In this document: piece after piece, positions 1 to 9,240 of the stretch
Numbering within the stretch: the stretch's first letter is position 1
How the letters are laid out: every line of letters starts with the position of its first letter
NCBI RefSeq assembly: GCF_016798245.1
Contig: NZ_JAEUZA010000002.1
Coordinates: 744,001 to 808,000 of the forward strand
Direction of reading: 5' to 3'
DNA length: 64,000 bases
From: Alkalicoccobacillus gibsonii
GTDB taxonomy: Bacteria; Bacillota; Bacilli; Bacillales; Bacillaceae_D
Made by a program: the position numbers and the translations under genes
Notes under the pieces: model-generated
Seen by the model: the letters and a program-made list of their open reading frames with translations, nothing else
What the model was told of the DNA's origin: nothing
Database searches by the model: none

Positions 1-372
1 ATGCGAAAAACACGTATTGATGAACTTCCACAATTAATTAATGTGCTTGTTGGAGATATGTCTTTAGTAGGACCAAGACCAGAGAGAGATTTCTTCGCAG
101 ACCAATTCCAAAAGGATAATAAATGGTTTAACTATCGAAACACGGTTAAGCCAGGAATTACTGGCTATGCGCAAGTTATGGGGAAATATACAACAAATGT
201 AGACAAAAAGCTTAAATTTGATTTGCATTATATTCGAAATTACTCCATTTGGCTCGATTTTATTATTCTTCTTAGAACTGTACTTGTTGTTATTAATAAG
301 GCAAAGTCTGAAGGAGAAGTTAAAAAACCGAAAAAAGTGGGTATCTTTGCTAAGAAGCAAGAAGATTTTTAA
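1..372 (+). CDS. Polyprenyl-phosphate sugar-1-phosphate transferase, C-terminal part (5' end cut by window)
   Basis: This is the C-terminal catalytic end of the bacterial sugar transferase family (WcaJ/EpsL/TuaA type), which transfers a sugar-1-phosphate from a nucleotide sugar to undecaprenyl phosphate at the membrane and so starts polymer synthesis. Visible signatures are GDMSLVGPRPE near residue 18 and VKPGITGYAQV near residue 49, followed by the hydrophobic LDFIILLRTVLVVI near the end. Family members have about 200-480 residues, so the N-terminal part, including at least one membrane segment, lies outside the window and the ATG at base 1 is probably internal. A terminator follows directly, so this gene ends its transcript. 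A TuaA-like role fits the downstream Ugd and flippase genes but is inferred. Confidence 0.85.
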   Translation: MRKTRIDELPQLINVLVGDMSLVGPRPERDFFADQFQKDNKWFNYRNTVKPGITGYAQVMGKYTTNVDKKLKFDLHYIRNYSIWLDFIILLRTVLVVINKAKSEGEVKKPKKVGIFAKKQEDF

Positions 373-380
373 AGAGCCAT

Positions 381-418
381 AAACCTCTTGTTACTTTCAG
401 TGACAGGGGTTTCTTTTT
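381..418 (+). terminator. Rho-independent terminator after the sugar transferase
   Basis: The left arm starting AAACCTC (381) pairs with the right arm ending GGGGTTT (406-412), with one bulged T in the stem, and a run of T follows at 414-418. It separates the sugar transferase from the CDP-glycerol transferase genes. Confidence 0.75.
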
Positions 419-443
419 GAATAGGAGAGTAAAGGAGAACATC

Positions 444-1619
444 ATGAGAGCAATAATTGAACGATTAAAACAGTTTCCATTGGCTAGAAGGATATCTACG
501 TGTGTAATGTTATTCTTATCCTTTCTTCCAGCGCAAAAAAAAGTCGTTATGTTTGAGAGCTTTTCAGGGAAGCAATACAGCTGTAATCCAAAAGCAATAT
601 ATGAGTATATGGTTGAGCATAATAAGAACTATGATTTACTCTGGAGTGTAAATAAACAAAACAAAGCTTTATTTGACGAAGCAGGTATTCCTTATGTCGA
701 ACGATTTTCTTTAAAGTGGTTTGTTAAAATGTCTCGAGCAGGTTTTTGGGTGACAAATAGTCGTATGCCCTCATGGATACTCAAACCTGCACATACCACT
801 TACATCCAAACATGGCATGGAACTCCTTTAAAGCGTCTAGTAGCAGATATGGAAGAAGTGCATATGCCAGGTACAGATCGTGAATCTTACATTAAAGGAT
901 TTCATGAAGAGGCAAAAAACTGGGATTTCCTTCTATCTCCTAATAAATACTCCACAGATATTTTTAAGCGAGCATTCCAATATCAAGGCGAAGTGGTTGA
1001 AGTGGGCTATCCTCGGAATGATGACCTTATCAAAAGGAATAACAACAAGGATATTAATGATTTAAAACAAAAGTACAATCTTCCAAAAGATAAAAAAGTA
1101 ATTTTATATGCTCCCACATGGAGAGATCATGAGTATTATAAACCCGGCAAGTACAAATTCAAGCTTCAGCTTGACTTAAACGTAATGAAGCAGGAGTTAG
1201 GTGATGAGTATGTCATCATTTTAAGAATGCATTCATTTGTATCTGAGAGTTTTGATTTAAAAGCTCATAGCGACTTTGTTTTTGATTTTTCGTCAGGAGT
1301 AGATATTACTGATTTATATTTAATGAGTGACGTCTTGATTACCGACTATTCTTCTGTTTTCTTTGATTTCGCACTCTTAAAGAGACCGATAATATTCTAT
1401 ACGTATGATATCGAACTATATCGAGGGAAAATAAGAGGATTTTATTTCAACTTGGAAAAAGAAGCTCCGGGGCCAATAGCAATGAATACGCAACAAGTTA
1501 TTCTTGAAATAAAAAAAGGTGATTATGTACCCCACCCCAATCTTCAACCATTTACAGAACGGTTTTGTTATTTAGACAAAGGATGTTCTGCTAAAGAAAC
1601 AGTTGAACGTATATTTTAG
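444..1619 (+). CDS. CDP-glycerol glycerophosphotransferase family protein (TagB/TagF-like)
   Basis: The family adds glycerol-phosphate from CDP-glycerol to a membrane-linked acceptor in teichoic acid synthesis. Family motifs are visible: TWHGTPLKR (the conserved His) near residue 123, LYAPTWRD near residue 214, and ITDYSSVFFDFA near residue 296. At 391 aa it is near the length of single-domain TagB-type primases rather than the longer TagF polymerases. The ATG at 444 was chosen because AAAGGAG lies 6 nt upstream; the earlier in-frame TTG at 417 overlaps the T tract of the preceding terminator. A short hydrophobic stretch at about residues 16-27 could anchor the protein peripherally. Whether it primes or polymerises cannot be told from sequence. 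Confidence 0.88.
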   Translation: MRAIIERLKQFPLARRISTCVMLFLSFLPAQKKVVMFESFSGKQYSCNPKAIYEYMVEHNKNYDLLWSVNKQNKALFDEAGIPYVERFSLKWFVKMSRAGFWVTNSRMPSWILKPAHTTYIQTWHGTPLKRLVADMEEVHMPGTDRESYIKGFHEEAKNWDFLLSPNKYSTDIFKRAFQYQGEVVEVGYPRNDDLIKRNNNKDINDLKQKYNLPKDKKVILYAPTWRDHEYYKPGKYKFKLQLDLNVMKQELGDEYVIILRMHSFVSESFDLKAHSDFVFDFSSGVDITDLYLMSDVLITDYSSVFFDFALLKRPIIFYTYDIELYRGKIRGFYFNLEKEAPGPIAMNTQQVILEIKKGDYVPHPNLQPFTERFCYLDKGCSAKETVERIF

Positions 1620-1658
1620 CAATTAAACGAAGCAAATGTTAAGAAGGAGTTGTCACCC

Positions 1659-2414
1659 TTGTCTTCTGAAAAATTATCTACTTTTTTCTTTGATTCTAAA
1701 GAGATCATTGAATTAAGACGTCAAGTACAACCATATAGCCCTAAAGAGGACTTGTGGTCATGGTATGTCTTAAGACGAATATCAATTTACATTACTTTAC
1801 TTTTAAATAGGTTGAAATTCTCTCCAAATACGGTTAGTTGGTTAAGTTTGTTTTTTGTTTTGTTATCAGGTTTATGTATGGTTTTAGCGACTCCAGTAAG
1901 TTTTATGTTAGCTTTTCTTTCATATAACATTGGATACCTTCTTGATTGTGTGGATGGGGAACTAGCAAGAATGACAAATAGAACTTCAAAATTGGGCTAT
2001 TTTATCGATATGTTAATTAGAGCGGCTACATTACCTGTATTTATTTCATTTGTTGTTGCGTATTTGGTTCTAACAGATTATTTACCTATACCGAACTGGG
2101 GCCTACTTCTATTATATTTTACGGTTATCAGCATTGTGATGTCACTGCTTTTGCCATTATCTTATGATCTCACTCACACAAAGATGGAACAAGAAGATCC
2201 AGTACAAAAAATTAGAAATAAATCTATACTTTTTGAATTCACAGGTTTTATATTGGGGTTACCTGGATTTTTTGTAACTATTCTACTTGCGCTTTTACTT
2301 AGTTATCTAACAGGCTATTTATTTGTAGAATATTATTTACTTTTTTTTATTGCTGTACTCATCTTAAAAGTACTTTTAAGATTTGTAATCACAGTTAAAA
2401 CTTTCTCTAAATAG
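1659..2414 (+). CDS. CDP-alcohol phosphatidyltransferase family membrane protein with altered fourth motif Asp
   Basis: An integral membrane protein of the CDP-alcohol phosphatidyltransferase superfamily. The signature D-x2-DG-x2-AR-x8-G-x3-D-x3-D is seen as DCVDGELAR, then eight residues, then GYFIDMLIR. The first three Asp are present, but the fourth, usually proposed as the catalytic base, is Arg (codon aga at 2009-2011). Several hydrophobic segments fit the usual six-helix fold. The TTG at 1659 is preferred because AAGGAG (1644-1649) is 9 nt away, while the TTG at 1650 touches the ribosome site. It lies between two TagF-like genes, so the substrate may be CDP-glycerol or CDP-ribitol, but the altered motif leaves activity in doubt. 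Confidence 0.8.
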   Translation: MSSEKLSTFFFDSKEIIELRRQVQPYSPKEDLWSWYVLRRISIYITLLLNRLKFSPNTVSWLSLFFVLLSGLCMVLATPVSFMLAFLSYNIGYLLDCVDGELARMTNRTSKLGYFIDMLIRAATLPVFISFVVAYLVLTDYLPIPNWGLLLLYFTVISIVMSLLLPLSYDLTHTKMEQEDPVQKIRNKSILFEFTGFILGLPGFFVTILLALLLSYLTGYLFVEYYLLFFIAVLILKVLLRFVITVKTFSK

Positions 2415-2425
2415 GTGAAGCCTCT

Positions 2426-4210
2426 ATGAATACCATTGATTCAAATGAATTAATTACAAAATCTGCAAAGGTCTCAATCCATAAACTGAACATGTCAAAA
2501 GGAATTCTGTATTTGGATTTTTCTGTTCGTTCTTTAAATAAAGATCAAGATCTCACATTTATTAGTCTGAGTTTAATTAAAAGAGATAACGAAGAAACAA
2601 TAATTACACTTCCTGTTACTATAAAGTCTTCAGATCAACAAAAGAGTCGATTGTGTAGTCGTATACAGTTATCTGAGTTGTCACTAGATTCTTTTTACTG
2701 GGACTTTTACGTGAGCATTCAAACGTCAGCTGCCAACGTTGAAGACATACGTGTGATATGTGATCACTATCTAGTCCTTAAGAAGTTAAGACATCTCATG
2801 AAAAAATTCACATTGATAACTGATCAGAATTATATGGTCTATCCTTATGTTACTGTTAACGGTGGGCTAAGCATTACCTATCGAAAAAAGGGTGAATTTG
2901 AAGAACCAAAGCATAAGATAATGGAATACACTGCTTATTTCTTCTACGGTATTATTTATAAATTCATTCCGAAATCTTCTGTATGGTTAATTCATGAGAA
3001 GTTCTCCGAGACAGCGCAAGATAATAGTTTTTACTTTTTTAGGTACTGCTATGAGAAGTATCCTAAGAAAAAGGTATACTATGTCATAAAAAAAGGCGCT
3101 AAGGATGAAAAACAACTGGCAGCGTACAAAGACAAGGTTATATATTTTATGTCATTCAAACATCTTTTGCTTTTAATGTCATCTAAGCTCATTATTTCAT
3201 CTGAAGCAAAAGGCCACGGATATGCATGGAGAGTTTCGCGCGGAGTATTCAAGAAAGTAATCACAGCTAAAAAGTTCGTTTTTTTACAACATGGTGTTCT
3301 TGGATTAAAAAAAGTCGACTCAACATTTAATTACGATACTCAAAACTCAGCAGAATTGTTTGTGGCATCTTCAGATTATGAAAAAGAAATTATTAGATCT
3401 AACTTTGGTTATAACACAGATCAGATCATGGTGACCGGTCTTGCAAGATGGGACGTTCTAGAAGATAAATCACAACTAAAGGGCGAAAGTGAAAAAAAAG
3501 AAATATTACTTATGCCTACATGGCGTAATTGGTTAGAAGAAGTTGAAGAAGATCAATTCATACGTTCGGATTATTATCAAGAGTATAATCAACTACTACA
3601 ATCAGCCAGCCTTCATGAATTTTTGAAAGAGGAGAACCTATTATTAAATTTCTATGTTCATCCTAAATTCATGCCTTATGTTTCCACGTTTGTTCAATCG
3701 AGTGGTCACATACGCGTTATGGAATTTGGTGATGAGAGTGTCAACGAGCTAATTATGCGCGCGAGTGTATTAATTACAGATTACTCTAGTGTTGCTTGGG
3801 AAATGTACTATCAATCAAAACCAGTTATTTTTTATCACTTTGATTTAGAGAAGTATAATCAATATCAGGGAAGTTATATGGATTTTAAGAAGGAACTGTT
3901 TGGAGACGTGGCATATACGAATGCTGAATTAATTAGTAAACTTAAACATTCCTCAAATCTTGGATTTAAGGAAAATGAATCTGATTTCAAAAAGAAAAAG
4001 AACTATTTTAAGTACGTTGATCATCAAAATAGTCAACGCATTTATAATGAAATTATATTGTTAGATAAAAAGCTTTCTAAAAGAAAGTTGAATGTATTGG
4101 CACCTATTCGAAATTCAGATTTCCTTAAGACTTCGTGGAGAAGGTACAAGCATAATACAATTGTTAAATGGTTAATCAATAAATTAAACCGTGTACGAGC
4201 CAAAGGATGA
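2426..4210 (+). CDS. CDP-glycerol glycerophosphotransferase family protein (TagF-like, long form)
   Basis: A 594-aa protein with an N-terminal region of about 180 residues that I cannot assign, followed by a TagF-like GT-B catalytic domain. Motifs are VFLQHGVLGLKK near residue 288 (conserved His), LMPTWRNW near residue 361 and ITDYSSVAWEMYYQSKPVIF near residue 450. The length and two-part layout resemble TagF polymerases. The C-terminal tail is basic, which is usual for membrane-associated members. AGGTG lies 8 nt before the ATG. Its end overlaps nothing, and the tagD-like gene starts 16 nt downstream, so the two are translationally close and share the CDP-glycerol pathway. Confidence 0.87.
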   Translation: MNTIDSNELITKSAKVSIHKLNMSKGILYLDFSVRSLNKDQDLTFISLSLIKRDNEETIITLPVTIKSSDQQKSRLCSRIQLSELSLDSFYWDFYVSIQTSAANVEDIRVICDHYLVLKKLRHLMKKFTLITDQNYMVYPYVTVNGGLSITYRKKGEFEEPKHKIMEYTAYFFYGIIYKFIPKSSVWLIHEKFSETAQDNSFYFFRYCYEKYPKKKVYYVIKKGAKDEKQLAAYKDKVIYFMSFKHLLLLMSSKLIISSEAKGHGYAWRVSRGVFKKVITAKKFVFLQHGVLGLKKVDSTFNYDTQNSAELFVASSDYEKEIIRSNFGYNTDQIMVTGLARWDVLEDKSQLKGESEKKEILLMPTWRNWLEEVEEDQFIRSDYYQEYNQLLQSASLHEFLKEENLLLNFYVHPKFMPYVSTFVQSSGHIRVMEFGDESVNELIMRASVLITDYSSVAWEMYYQSKPVIFYHFDLEKYNQYQGSYMDFKKELFGDVAYTNAELISKLKHSSNLGFKENESDFKKKKNYFKYVDHQNSQRIYNEIILLDKKLSKRKLNVLAPIRNSDFLKTSWRRYKHNTIVKWLINKLNRVRAKG

Positions 4211-4226
4211 GTGGAGGAGGTGTAGC

Positions 4227-4625
4227 ATGAAGAAGGTAATAACATATGGAACCTTTGATTTGTTGCATAAAGGTCATATTAATCTTTTAAAGAGAGCTAA
4301 GGACTTAGGTGATTATTTAATTGTAGCCATCTCTACAGATCAGTTTAATGCATTAAAAAATAAAGAAGCTTATCATGATTATGAAAGTCGAAAATTGATT
4401 GTCGAAGCAATTCGATATGTCGATAAAGTTATTCCTGAGAAAGATTGGGAACAAAAACTAGCTGACGTAAGTAAATATAATGTAGATATTTTTGTTATGG
4501 GAGATGACTGGGAGGGTGAATTCGACTTCTTAAAAGAAAGTTGTGAAGTTGTTTATTTACCACGTACATCTGGAATCTCCACTTCAAAAATTAAGAGTGA
4601 ACTATTTAAAAATGAAAGTCTTTAG
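4227..4625 (+). CDS. tagD: Glycerol-3-phosphate cytidylyltransferase
   Basis: Makes CDP-glycerol from glycerol-3-phosphate and CTP, the donor for the two TagF-like enzymes upstream. The nucleotidyltransferase signature GTFDLLHKGH (HxGH) is at residues 8-17 and the second motif, RTSGISTSKIK, is near residue 112, close to the RTEGISTT of characterised TagD proteins. The 132-aa length is typical. The ATG at 4227 is chosen because GGAGGAGGT sits 5 nt upstream; a longer reading with an upstream GTG would run into the end of the previous gene. It ends this AT-rich four-gene group. Confidence 0.92.
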   Translation: MKKVITYGTFDLLHKGHINLLKRAKDLGDYLIVAISTDQFNALKNKEAYHDYESRKLIVEAIRYVDKVIPEKDWEQKLADVSKYNVDIFVMGDDWEGEFDFLKESCEVVYLPRTSGISTSKIKSELFKNESL

Positions 4626-4646
4626 AAAAGGCTTAACTTAAAGATT

Positions 4647-4673
4647 TTGTCATTTCATGAAGTGTGATATGAT
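4647..4673 (+). promoter_or_regulatory. Likely sigma-A promoter of gtaB
   Basis: TGATATGAT at 4665-4673 is an extended -10 (TG-n-TATGAT). Upstream TTGTCA (4647-4652) gives a 15-nt spacer, or TTTTGT (4645-4650) gives 17. It lies 36 nt before the gtaB start. Confidence 0.5.
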
Positions 4674-4708
4674 AGACAATATTGGAATTGTAACCTAGGA
4701 GGCAAACC

Positions 4709-5593
4709 ATGAAAAAAGTAAGAAAAGCTATTATCCCTGCTGCGGGACTTGGTACTCGTTTTCTTCCTGCAACAAAAGCTATGCCAAAAGAAATGCTACC
4801 AATTGTCGATAAGCCGACAATTCAATATATTATTGAAGAAGCAATTCAATCCGGCATCGAAGACATCATCATCGTAACAGGTAAAGGAAAGCGTGCGATT
4901 GAGGATCATTTTGATCATGCGTTTGAATTAGAGCAGAACTTGATTGAGAAGGAAAAGTTTGAGCTCTTGGAGAAGGTTCAGGAAGCCTCTAAGGTTGATA
5001 TTCATTACATTCGTCAGAAGGAAGCAAAGGGTCTTGGACACGCGGTTTGGTGTGCGCGTAAGTTCATCGGGGATGAGCCGTTTGCTGTGCTTTTAGGTGA
5101 TGATATTGTTCAGAACCAGAAGCCTTGCTTACAGCAGCTGATCGAGCAATATGATGAGACTGGTTCTTCCATCATTGGAGTTCAGCAGGTTCCTGAGAAT
5201 GTGACGGATCGTTATGGGATTATTGATCCCATTAGCCAGGATGGCCGCTTGTATAAAGTGAACCAGTTTGTGGAGAAGCCAGAGCTTGGAACGGCTCCAT
5301 CAAATCTTGCTATTTTAGGTCGTTATTTGCTTACGCCTGAGATCTTTACATACCTTGAAGATCAACAAACAGGTGCTGGTGGTGAGATTCAATTAACGGA
5401 TGCGATTCAACGCTTAAATGAAGCTCAACCAGTGTTTGCATATGACTTTGAAGGGAAACGTTACGATGTGGGCGAGAAGCTTGGATTCGTGATGACGACT
5501 CTTGAATTTGCAATGCAACGTGATGAGTTAAAGCCTGAGCTTATTAAGAAGATGAAGGAATATCTTCAGCTCGAGGATATTTTAAAGCCGTAA
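4709..5593 (+). CDS. gtaB: UTP--glucose-1-phosphate uridylyltransferase
   Basis: Makes UDP-glucose from UTP and glucose-1-phosphate in the cytoplasm. The nucleotide-binding signature [19 protein letters not shown] is at residues 13-31, and the 294-aa length is that of GtaB/GalU. UDP-glucose feeds the Ugd enzyme encoded at 11.3 kb and glucosylation of wall polymers and glycolipids. TAGGAGG lies 6 nt before the ATG. It has its own promoter-like element and a strong terminator, so it is probably monocistronic. Base composition shifts here from the AT-rich genes on the left to a more balanced composition. Confidence 0.95.
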   Translation: MKKVRKAIIPAAGLGTRFLPATKAMPKEMLPIVDKPTIQYIIEEAIQSGIEDIIIVTGKGKRAIEDHFDHAFELEQNLIEKEKFELLEKVQEASKVDIHYIRQKEAKGLGHAVWCARKFIGDEPFAVLLGDDIVQNQKPCLQQLIEQYDETGSSIIGVQQVPENVTDRYGIIDPISQDGRLYKVNQFVEKPELGTAPSNLAILGRYLLTPEIFTYLEDQQTGAGGEIQLTDAIQRLNEAQPVFAYDFEGKRYDVGEKLGFVMTTLEFAMQRDELKPELIKKMKEYLQLEDILKP

Positions 5594-5645
5594 TATAAAG
5601 TGAATATGAGGATTGTAAACCCTCTGTAAATGCTGTAAAGATCCT

Positions 5646-5677
5646 GCGCTTCCCTTAACTGGGAGGCGCTTTTTTTT
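5646..5677 (+). terminator. Rho-independent terminator of gtaB
   Basis: A nine-base stem, GCGCTTCCC pairing with GGGAGGCGC (one G-T pair), with a 6-nt loop and eight T after it. Confidence 0.9.
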
Positions 5678-5752
5678 CGTTGGGGGATTCTGCTACAATC
5701 AGTTTGTGACCATACTGGGTGATACAGGTTGTTTGTTAGAGGAGGAAGTCGG

Positions 5753-7183
5753 TTGTTAGCTAGACATGCGTTTGCTTATTTGCTTTCCCACGGAATACCG
5801 GCGTTGGTCGGGTTTGCAGCGATTGCTGTATATACGAGGTTGTTATCAGACGTTGAGTACGGCAGGTATGCGTTGGTTTTTGCCATTGCCGCCATGATCA
5901 ATGCTGTTGTCTTTGAATGGCTTAAGGTGAGCTTGCTTCGCTATTACCCGCAGTATCAGGGAGAGCGACCATTTTTAGATACAGTGAAGCTTTGTTTTCT
6001 AGCATTAGCTTTTTTTAGTGCAGTGGCCGTGTTACCTCTCTATTTTTTATTTGAAGGGCTCGGATGGATTCACATTGTGCTCGCTCTTGTTCTTTCTTGG
6101 TGTCAGTCCTGGTACCAGATGAACTTGAATCTGCTTCGCTCGGAGTTTAATCCTAAGCTCTACGGATATCTCTCGTTCCTGCGTTCAGTCCTGGCTCTCG
6201 TATTTGGTGTGGTTCTGATAGTGGCAGGCTTTGATGAACTAGGTCTACTGTGGGGATTAATTATCGCATTTGTTGTGACGCTCGCTTGGCCGACCTATAA
6301 AAAATGGGGAGCAGGCATACGGCCTTCCTCCTATGATCCTTCCATTGTTAAAGGTTTTGCAGGGTATGGTGTGCCACTTGCTTTAACACTACTGCTTGGA
6401 GTGATCATTCATAATTCGGATCGATTTATTATTAGTGCGATGCTTGGGGTTGGACCCAATGGAACCTATTCAGCCACATATGATTTAACGGAGCAGACGA
6501 TTTTTACGTTAATGCTTGTCATTAACTTAGCGGCTTTTCCACTGGCTGTGCGAACGATGGAACAGAAGGGCGAAAAAGAAGCGTTAGTCCAAGTAAGAGA
6601 GAATACAGGACTGCTTTTACTCATTGCCTTGCCCGCAATGGTTGGACTGTTGGTCCTCACTCCCAATGTTGTTGGCTTGATGCTTGGTGAGGGTTTTCGA
6701 GAAGAAGCGTTGCTCATTATGCCAATCATTGCTATAGGGGCTTTCTTAAAAGGAATGAAACTATATGCCGTAGATATTATCTTTCATTTACATAAACGTA
6801 CGTCCATTCAAGTCATTCCTGTGCTTCTTGCAGCTGTGCTAAATGTGGTGTTCACCATTTTGCTTATTCCAGACTTCGGTTTACGAGGTGCAGCCGTTGC
6901 AACGGTGATTGCGTACGTAGTAGCCATTGGATTAAGCCTGGTTTTTATGAATCTTTCTATTCGCGAATTTCCATTCCCGGGTAAAGATTTTGTTAAGATT
7001 TTGTGTGCATCCCTAGTGATGGGAGCGGCGCTTTGGTTTATGCGAGAGCAGACGGGGATTATTTGGTTGGTTGTACAAGTCTCAACAGGATTACTCTTTT
7101 ATGCGGTATTTATATTAGCATTTGATGTATTAGGTGTAAGAGCTTTAGTAAAAAAACGTATGGGCATCCGGAAAAGAGGCTAG
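5753..7183 (+). CDS. Oligosaccharide flippase family protein (Wzx/TuaB-like)
   Basis: A polytopic membrane protein of the polysaccharide exporter (MATE/MOP) superfamily that moves undecaprenyl-linked repeat units across the membrane. About 12-14 hydrophobic segments are spread through 476 residues, with short charged loops such as KKWGAGIRPSS in the middle, typical of the family. The TTG at 5753 follows GGAGGA by 6 nt and is preferred to the upstream TTG at 5729. It heads a run of closely spaced genes (4-nt gap to the next) that supply polymer glycosyltransferases and a polymerase-like protein. Confidence 0.87.
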   Translation: MLARHAFAYLLSHGIPALVGFAAIAVYTRLLSDVEYGRYALVFAIAAMINAVVFEWLKVSLLRYYPQYQGERPFLDTVKLCFLALAFFSAVAVLPLYFLFEGLGWIHIVLALVLSWCQSWYQMNLNLLRSEFNPKLYGYLSFLRSVLALVFGVVLIVAGFDELGLLWGLIIAFVVTLAWPTYKKWGAGIRPSSYDPSIVKGFAGYGVPLALTLLLGVIIHNSDRFIISAMLGVGPNGTYSATYDLTEQTIFTLMLVINLAAFPLAVRTMEQKGEKEALVQVRENTGLLLLIALPAMVGLLVLTPNVVGLMLGEGFREEALLIMPIIAIGAFLKGMKLYAVDIIFHLHKRTSIQVIPVLLAAVLNVVFTILLIPDFGLRGAAVATVIAYVVAIGLSLVFMNLSIREFPFPGKDFVKILCASLVMGAALWFMREQTGIIWLVVQVSTGLLFYAVFILAFDVLGVRALVKKRMGIRKRG

Positions 7184-7187
7184 AGAC

Positions 7188-8267
7188 ATGAAGAAGATTG
7201 CGTTTATTTTATATTCTCTTGAAGGGGGAGGCGTTGAGCGTTTGACTCTCCACTTGATCAATGGATTACTTGATAAAGGCTATAAAGTCGATTTGCTTGT
7301 TGTACAGCTAAAGGGTGAGTACGTAGATGAAGTTCCAGACGGTGTAAACCTCATTCATTTAAATAAGGCGAATCTACGTTCAAGCTTGCTGGCCATTCGC
7401 AGTTATTTAAAGGTACACCAACCTGACATCCTGATTTCTGCGAAGGATTATATTAACTTAATTGTGTTAGCTGCTAAAAAATTAACACGAGTTAAAACAA
7501 AAATAATCGTCAGCAGTCACGTGAATATATCGGAGCAGGCGCGGCAGCTCCCACAATTTAAACATGTTAAGCGTGGTATATCACTCATGTACCGTTTTGC
7601 TGATGATATTGTTTGTGTGTCAAAAGGGGTAGCTGAGGATATTCGAGAGGTCTCACGAGTATCAAGTGAAAAGGTACATGTAATCTATAACCCCATAGTG
7701 ACACCTGAACTACTTGAGAACGGGGCAAAGCTGGTGCATCACCCGTGGTTTGATGAGGGAAAGAAGGTTCTTGTTTCAGTCGGCAGGCTTCATGTTCAAA
7801 AGGATTACCCAACCCTTCTTCATGCCTTTAAAAGCGTTTGTGAGGAAAAGGAGGTTAGGCTTCTTCTTGTAGGGGACGGTCCGGAAATGGATTCGCTTCA
7901 GGAGCTTGCTTCAAAGCTTAAACTGGATGATTTAGTTGACTTTGTAGGGTTTAAAACCAATCCGTATCCGTATATGAAGCAAGCGGATCTGTTTGTCCTA
8001 TCTTCTGCGTGGGAAGGGTTTGGCAATGTGTTAATTGAAGCATTTGCGATGGGTACAACGGTTGTTGCAACGGATTGTCCAAGTGGACCTGCTGAGATTC
8101 TTGAGGATGGAAAACTGGGGACGCTTGTGCCTGTGGGAGAGGTAGAAAAAATGGCAGATGCCATTACATATGCACTTGATCATCCGCAGCCCGAAGCTGT
8201 ACTAAAAGAAAGAGCCTCAACATTTTCCATAGAAAATTGTGTAAGGGCCTATGAACGCTTATTTTAA
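7188..8267 (+). CDS. Glycosyltransferase family 4 protein
   Basis: A GT-B retaining glycosyltransferase, probably cytoplasmic face of the membrane. The N-terminal glycine loop LEGGGVERLTLHL is near residue 10, the second domain begins around LVSVGRLHVQKDYPTLLHAF (about residue 194), and the acceptor/nucleotide signature SSAWEGFGNVLIEAFAMG is near residue 271 with the E-x7-E pattern of GT4 enzymes. It is 359 aa, of usual length. It lies 4 nt after the flippase and just ahead of another glycosyltransferase, so it should add one sugar of the repeat unit. The sugar specificity cannot be read from sequence; TuaC is the nearest functional analogue by context. Confidence 0.88.
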   Translation: MKKIAFILYSLEGGGVERLTLHLINGLLDKGYKVDLLVVQLKGEYVDEVPDGVNLIHLNKANLRSSLLAIRSYLKVHQPDILISAKDYINLIVLAAKKLTRVKTKIIVSSHVNISEQARQLPQFKHVKRGISLMYRFADDIVCVSKGVAEDIREVSRVSSEKVHVIYNPIVTPELLENGAKLVHHPWFDEGKKVLVSVGRLHVQKDYPTLLHAFKSVCEEKEVRLLLVGDGPEMDSLQELASKLKLDDLVDFVGFKTNPYPYMKQADLFVLSSAWEGFGNVLIEAFAMGTTVVATDCPSGPAEILEDGKLGTLVPVGEVEKMADAITYALDHPQPEAVLKERASTFSIENCVRAYERLF

Positions 8268-8288
8268 AAGATGGATGGGGGATACGAT

Positions 8289-9089
8289 ATGTTAAGCATT
8301 ATTGTTCCGACACTTGGCACAAGGGTACCTGAATTAAATCGGTTATTTGATAGCCTAGAAAACCAAACAAGTCTTGAGTTTGAAGTTATTGTTGTATCAC
8401 AGGATCATCACGAGGACGTGGCAGACTTGCTTTCTAGTCGATCGTTTTTACATCAGCAAGTAAAGTTATCTAAACGAGGCTTGTCCTATGCTCGGAATGA
8501 GGGGTTACAAGTGATAAAAGGGCGCTATGTGACCTTTTCAGATGATGATTGCTGGTACCCTCCTCATGCCGTTGAAAAAGTGGAGTGCTTTTTCTCTCAA
8601 CATCAGGCACAGGTTGTTTGTTTTCAAATCTTCGACCCAACTACAAATCAAACGTATAAGTCTTATCCTACAGAGGAAGCAGTCCGGGTACGTTCAAGGG
8701 ACTTATTTCGAAAGTCATCAATTGAAATCTTTGTGGATACACAAACAATCGATCAGGAATATTTAGCTTTTAACGAAAGCTTTGGTGCTGGAGCGAAGCA
8801 TCCTAGCGGGGAAGAGAACATCTTTCTTTTTGCATTATACAGAGCGGGCTACACCATTAGCTACTTGCCTGAAGTGATTGTCTATCACTTAAAACCGACT
8901 CAAGCCTCACGTTTAGATGAACGGACAATGATCAGTAAAGGGGCATTGTTTGCTGCTTTATATCGTAAGCCAGTTGATCTTATTCTACTAACCGCATTAT
9001 TTGCAAAAAAGATTAGGCATGTTAAGCGTCCTATTCGAACGTATGCAAAAGCAGTGTCACTAAGCTTTTCTGAAAAAGCAGCGAAATAG
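8289..9089 (+). CDS. Glycosyltransferase family 2 protein
   Basis: An inverting GT-A glycosyltransferase. The N-terminus MLSIIVPTLGTR, the ARNEG-type stretch YARNEGLQVIKGRYVTFSDD near residue 64 and its DDD-like metal site FSDDDC near residue 81 mark the family. At 266 aa it has a compact catalytic domain plus a short basic C-terminal tail. The ATG at 8289 is chosen because GATGGGGGA precedes it by about 7 nt; an upstream ATG at 8271 has no such site. It ends the flippase-GT4-GT2 group, and the partial repeat element follows. Confidence 0.85.
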   Translation: MLSIIVPTLGTRVPELNRLFDSLENQTSLEFEVIVVSQDHHEDVADLLSSRSFLHQQVKLSKRGLSYARNEGLQVIKGRYVTFSDDDCWYPPHAVEKVECFFSQHQAQVVCFQIFDPTTNQTYKSYPTEEAVRVRSRDLFRKSSIEIFVDTQTIDQEYLAFNESFGAGAKHPSGEENIFLFALYRAGYTISYLPEVIVYHLKPTQASRLDERTMISKGALFAALYRKPVDLILLTALFAKKIRHVKRPIRTYAKAVSLSFSEKAAK

Positions 9090-9111
9090 AAGCAAACAAA
9101 AAATCAATGAA

Positions 9112-9240
9112 AAAATGGCGAATGATTCTACGATTGAATCATTCGCCATTCTTATTTTTAACAAAACGAGCGGGTGTGAACCCGAGCCTCCTGTAGCGGA
9201 TGAATTGCTATGTTCGGACCTTCCTTATTTGTATATATGT
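9112..9240. repeat. Partial copy of the dispersed palindromic element also found at 54986-55260
   Basis: A hairpin with 15-base arms (AATGGCGAATGATTC and its complement) at about 9114-9153 is followed by an AAACGAGCGG box, then CTCCTGTAGCGG near 9188 and a TGTTCG box near 9209. The same landmarks occur in the same order in the element after prfB, which has extra sequence between them and terminal inverted repeats that are missing here. This copy looks internally deleted. It may act as the terminator for the glycosyltransferase gene. Confidence 0.7.
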
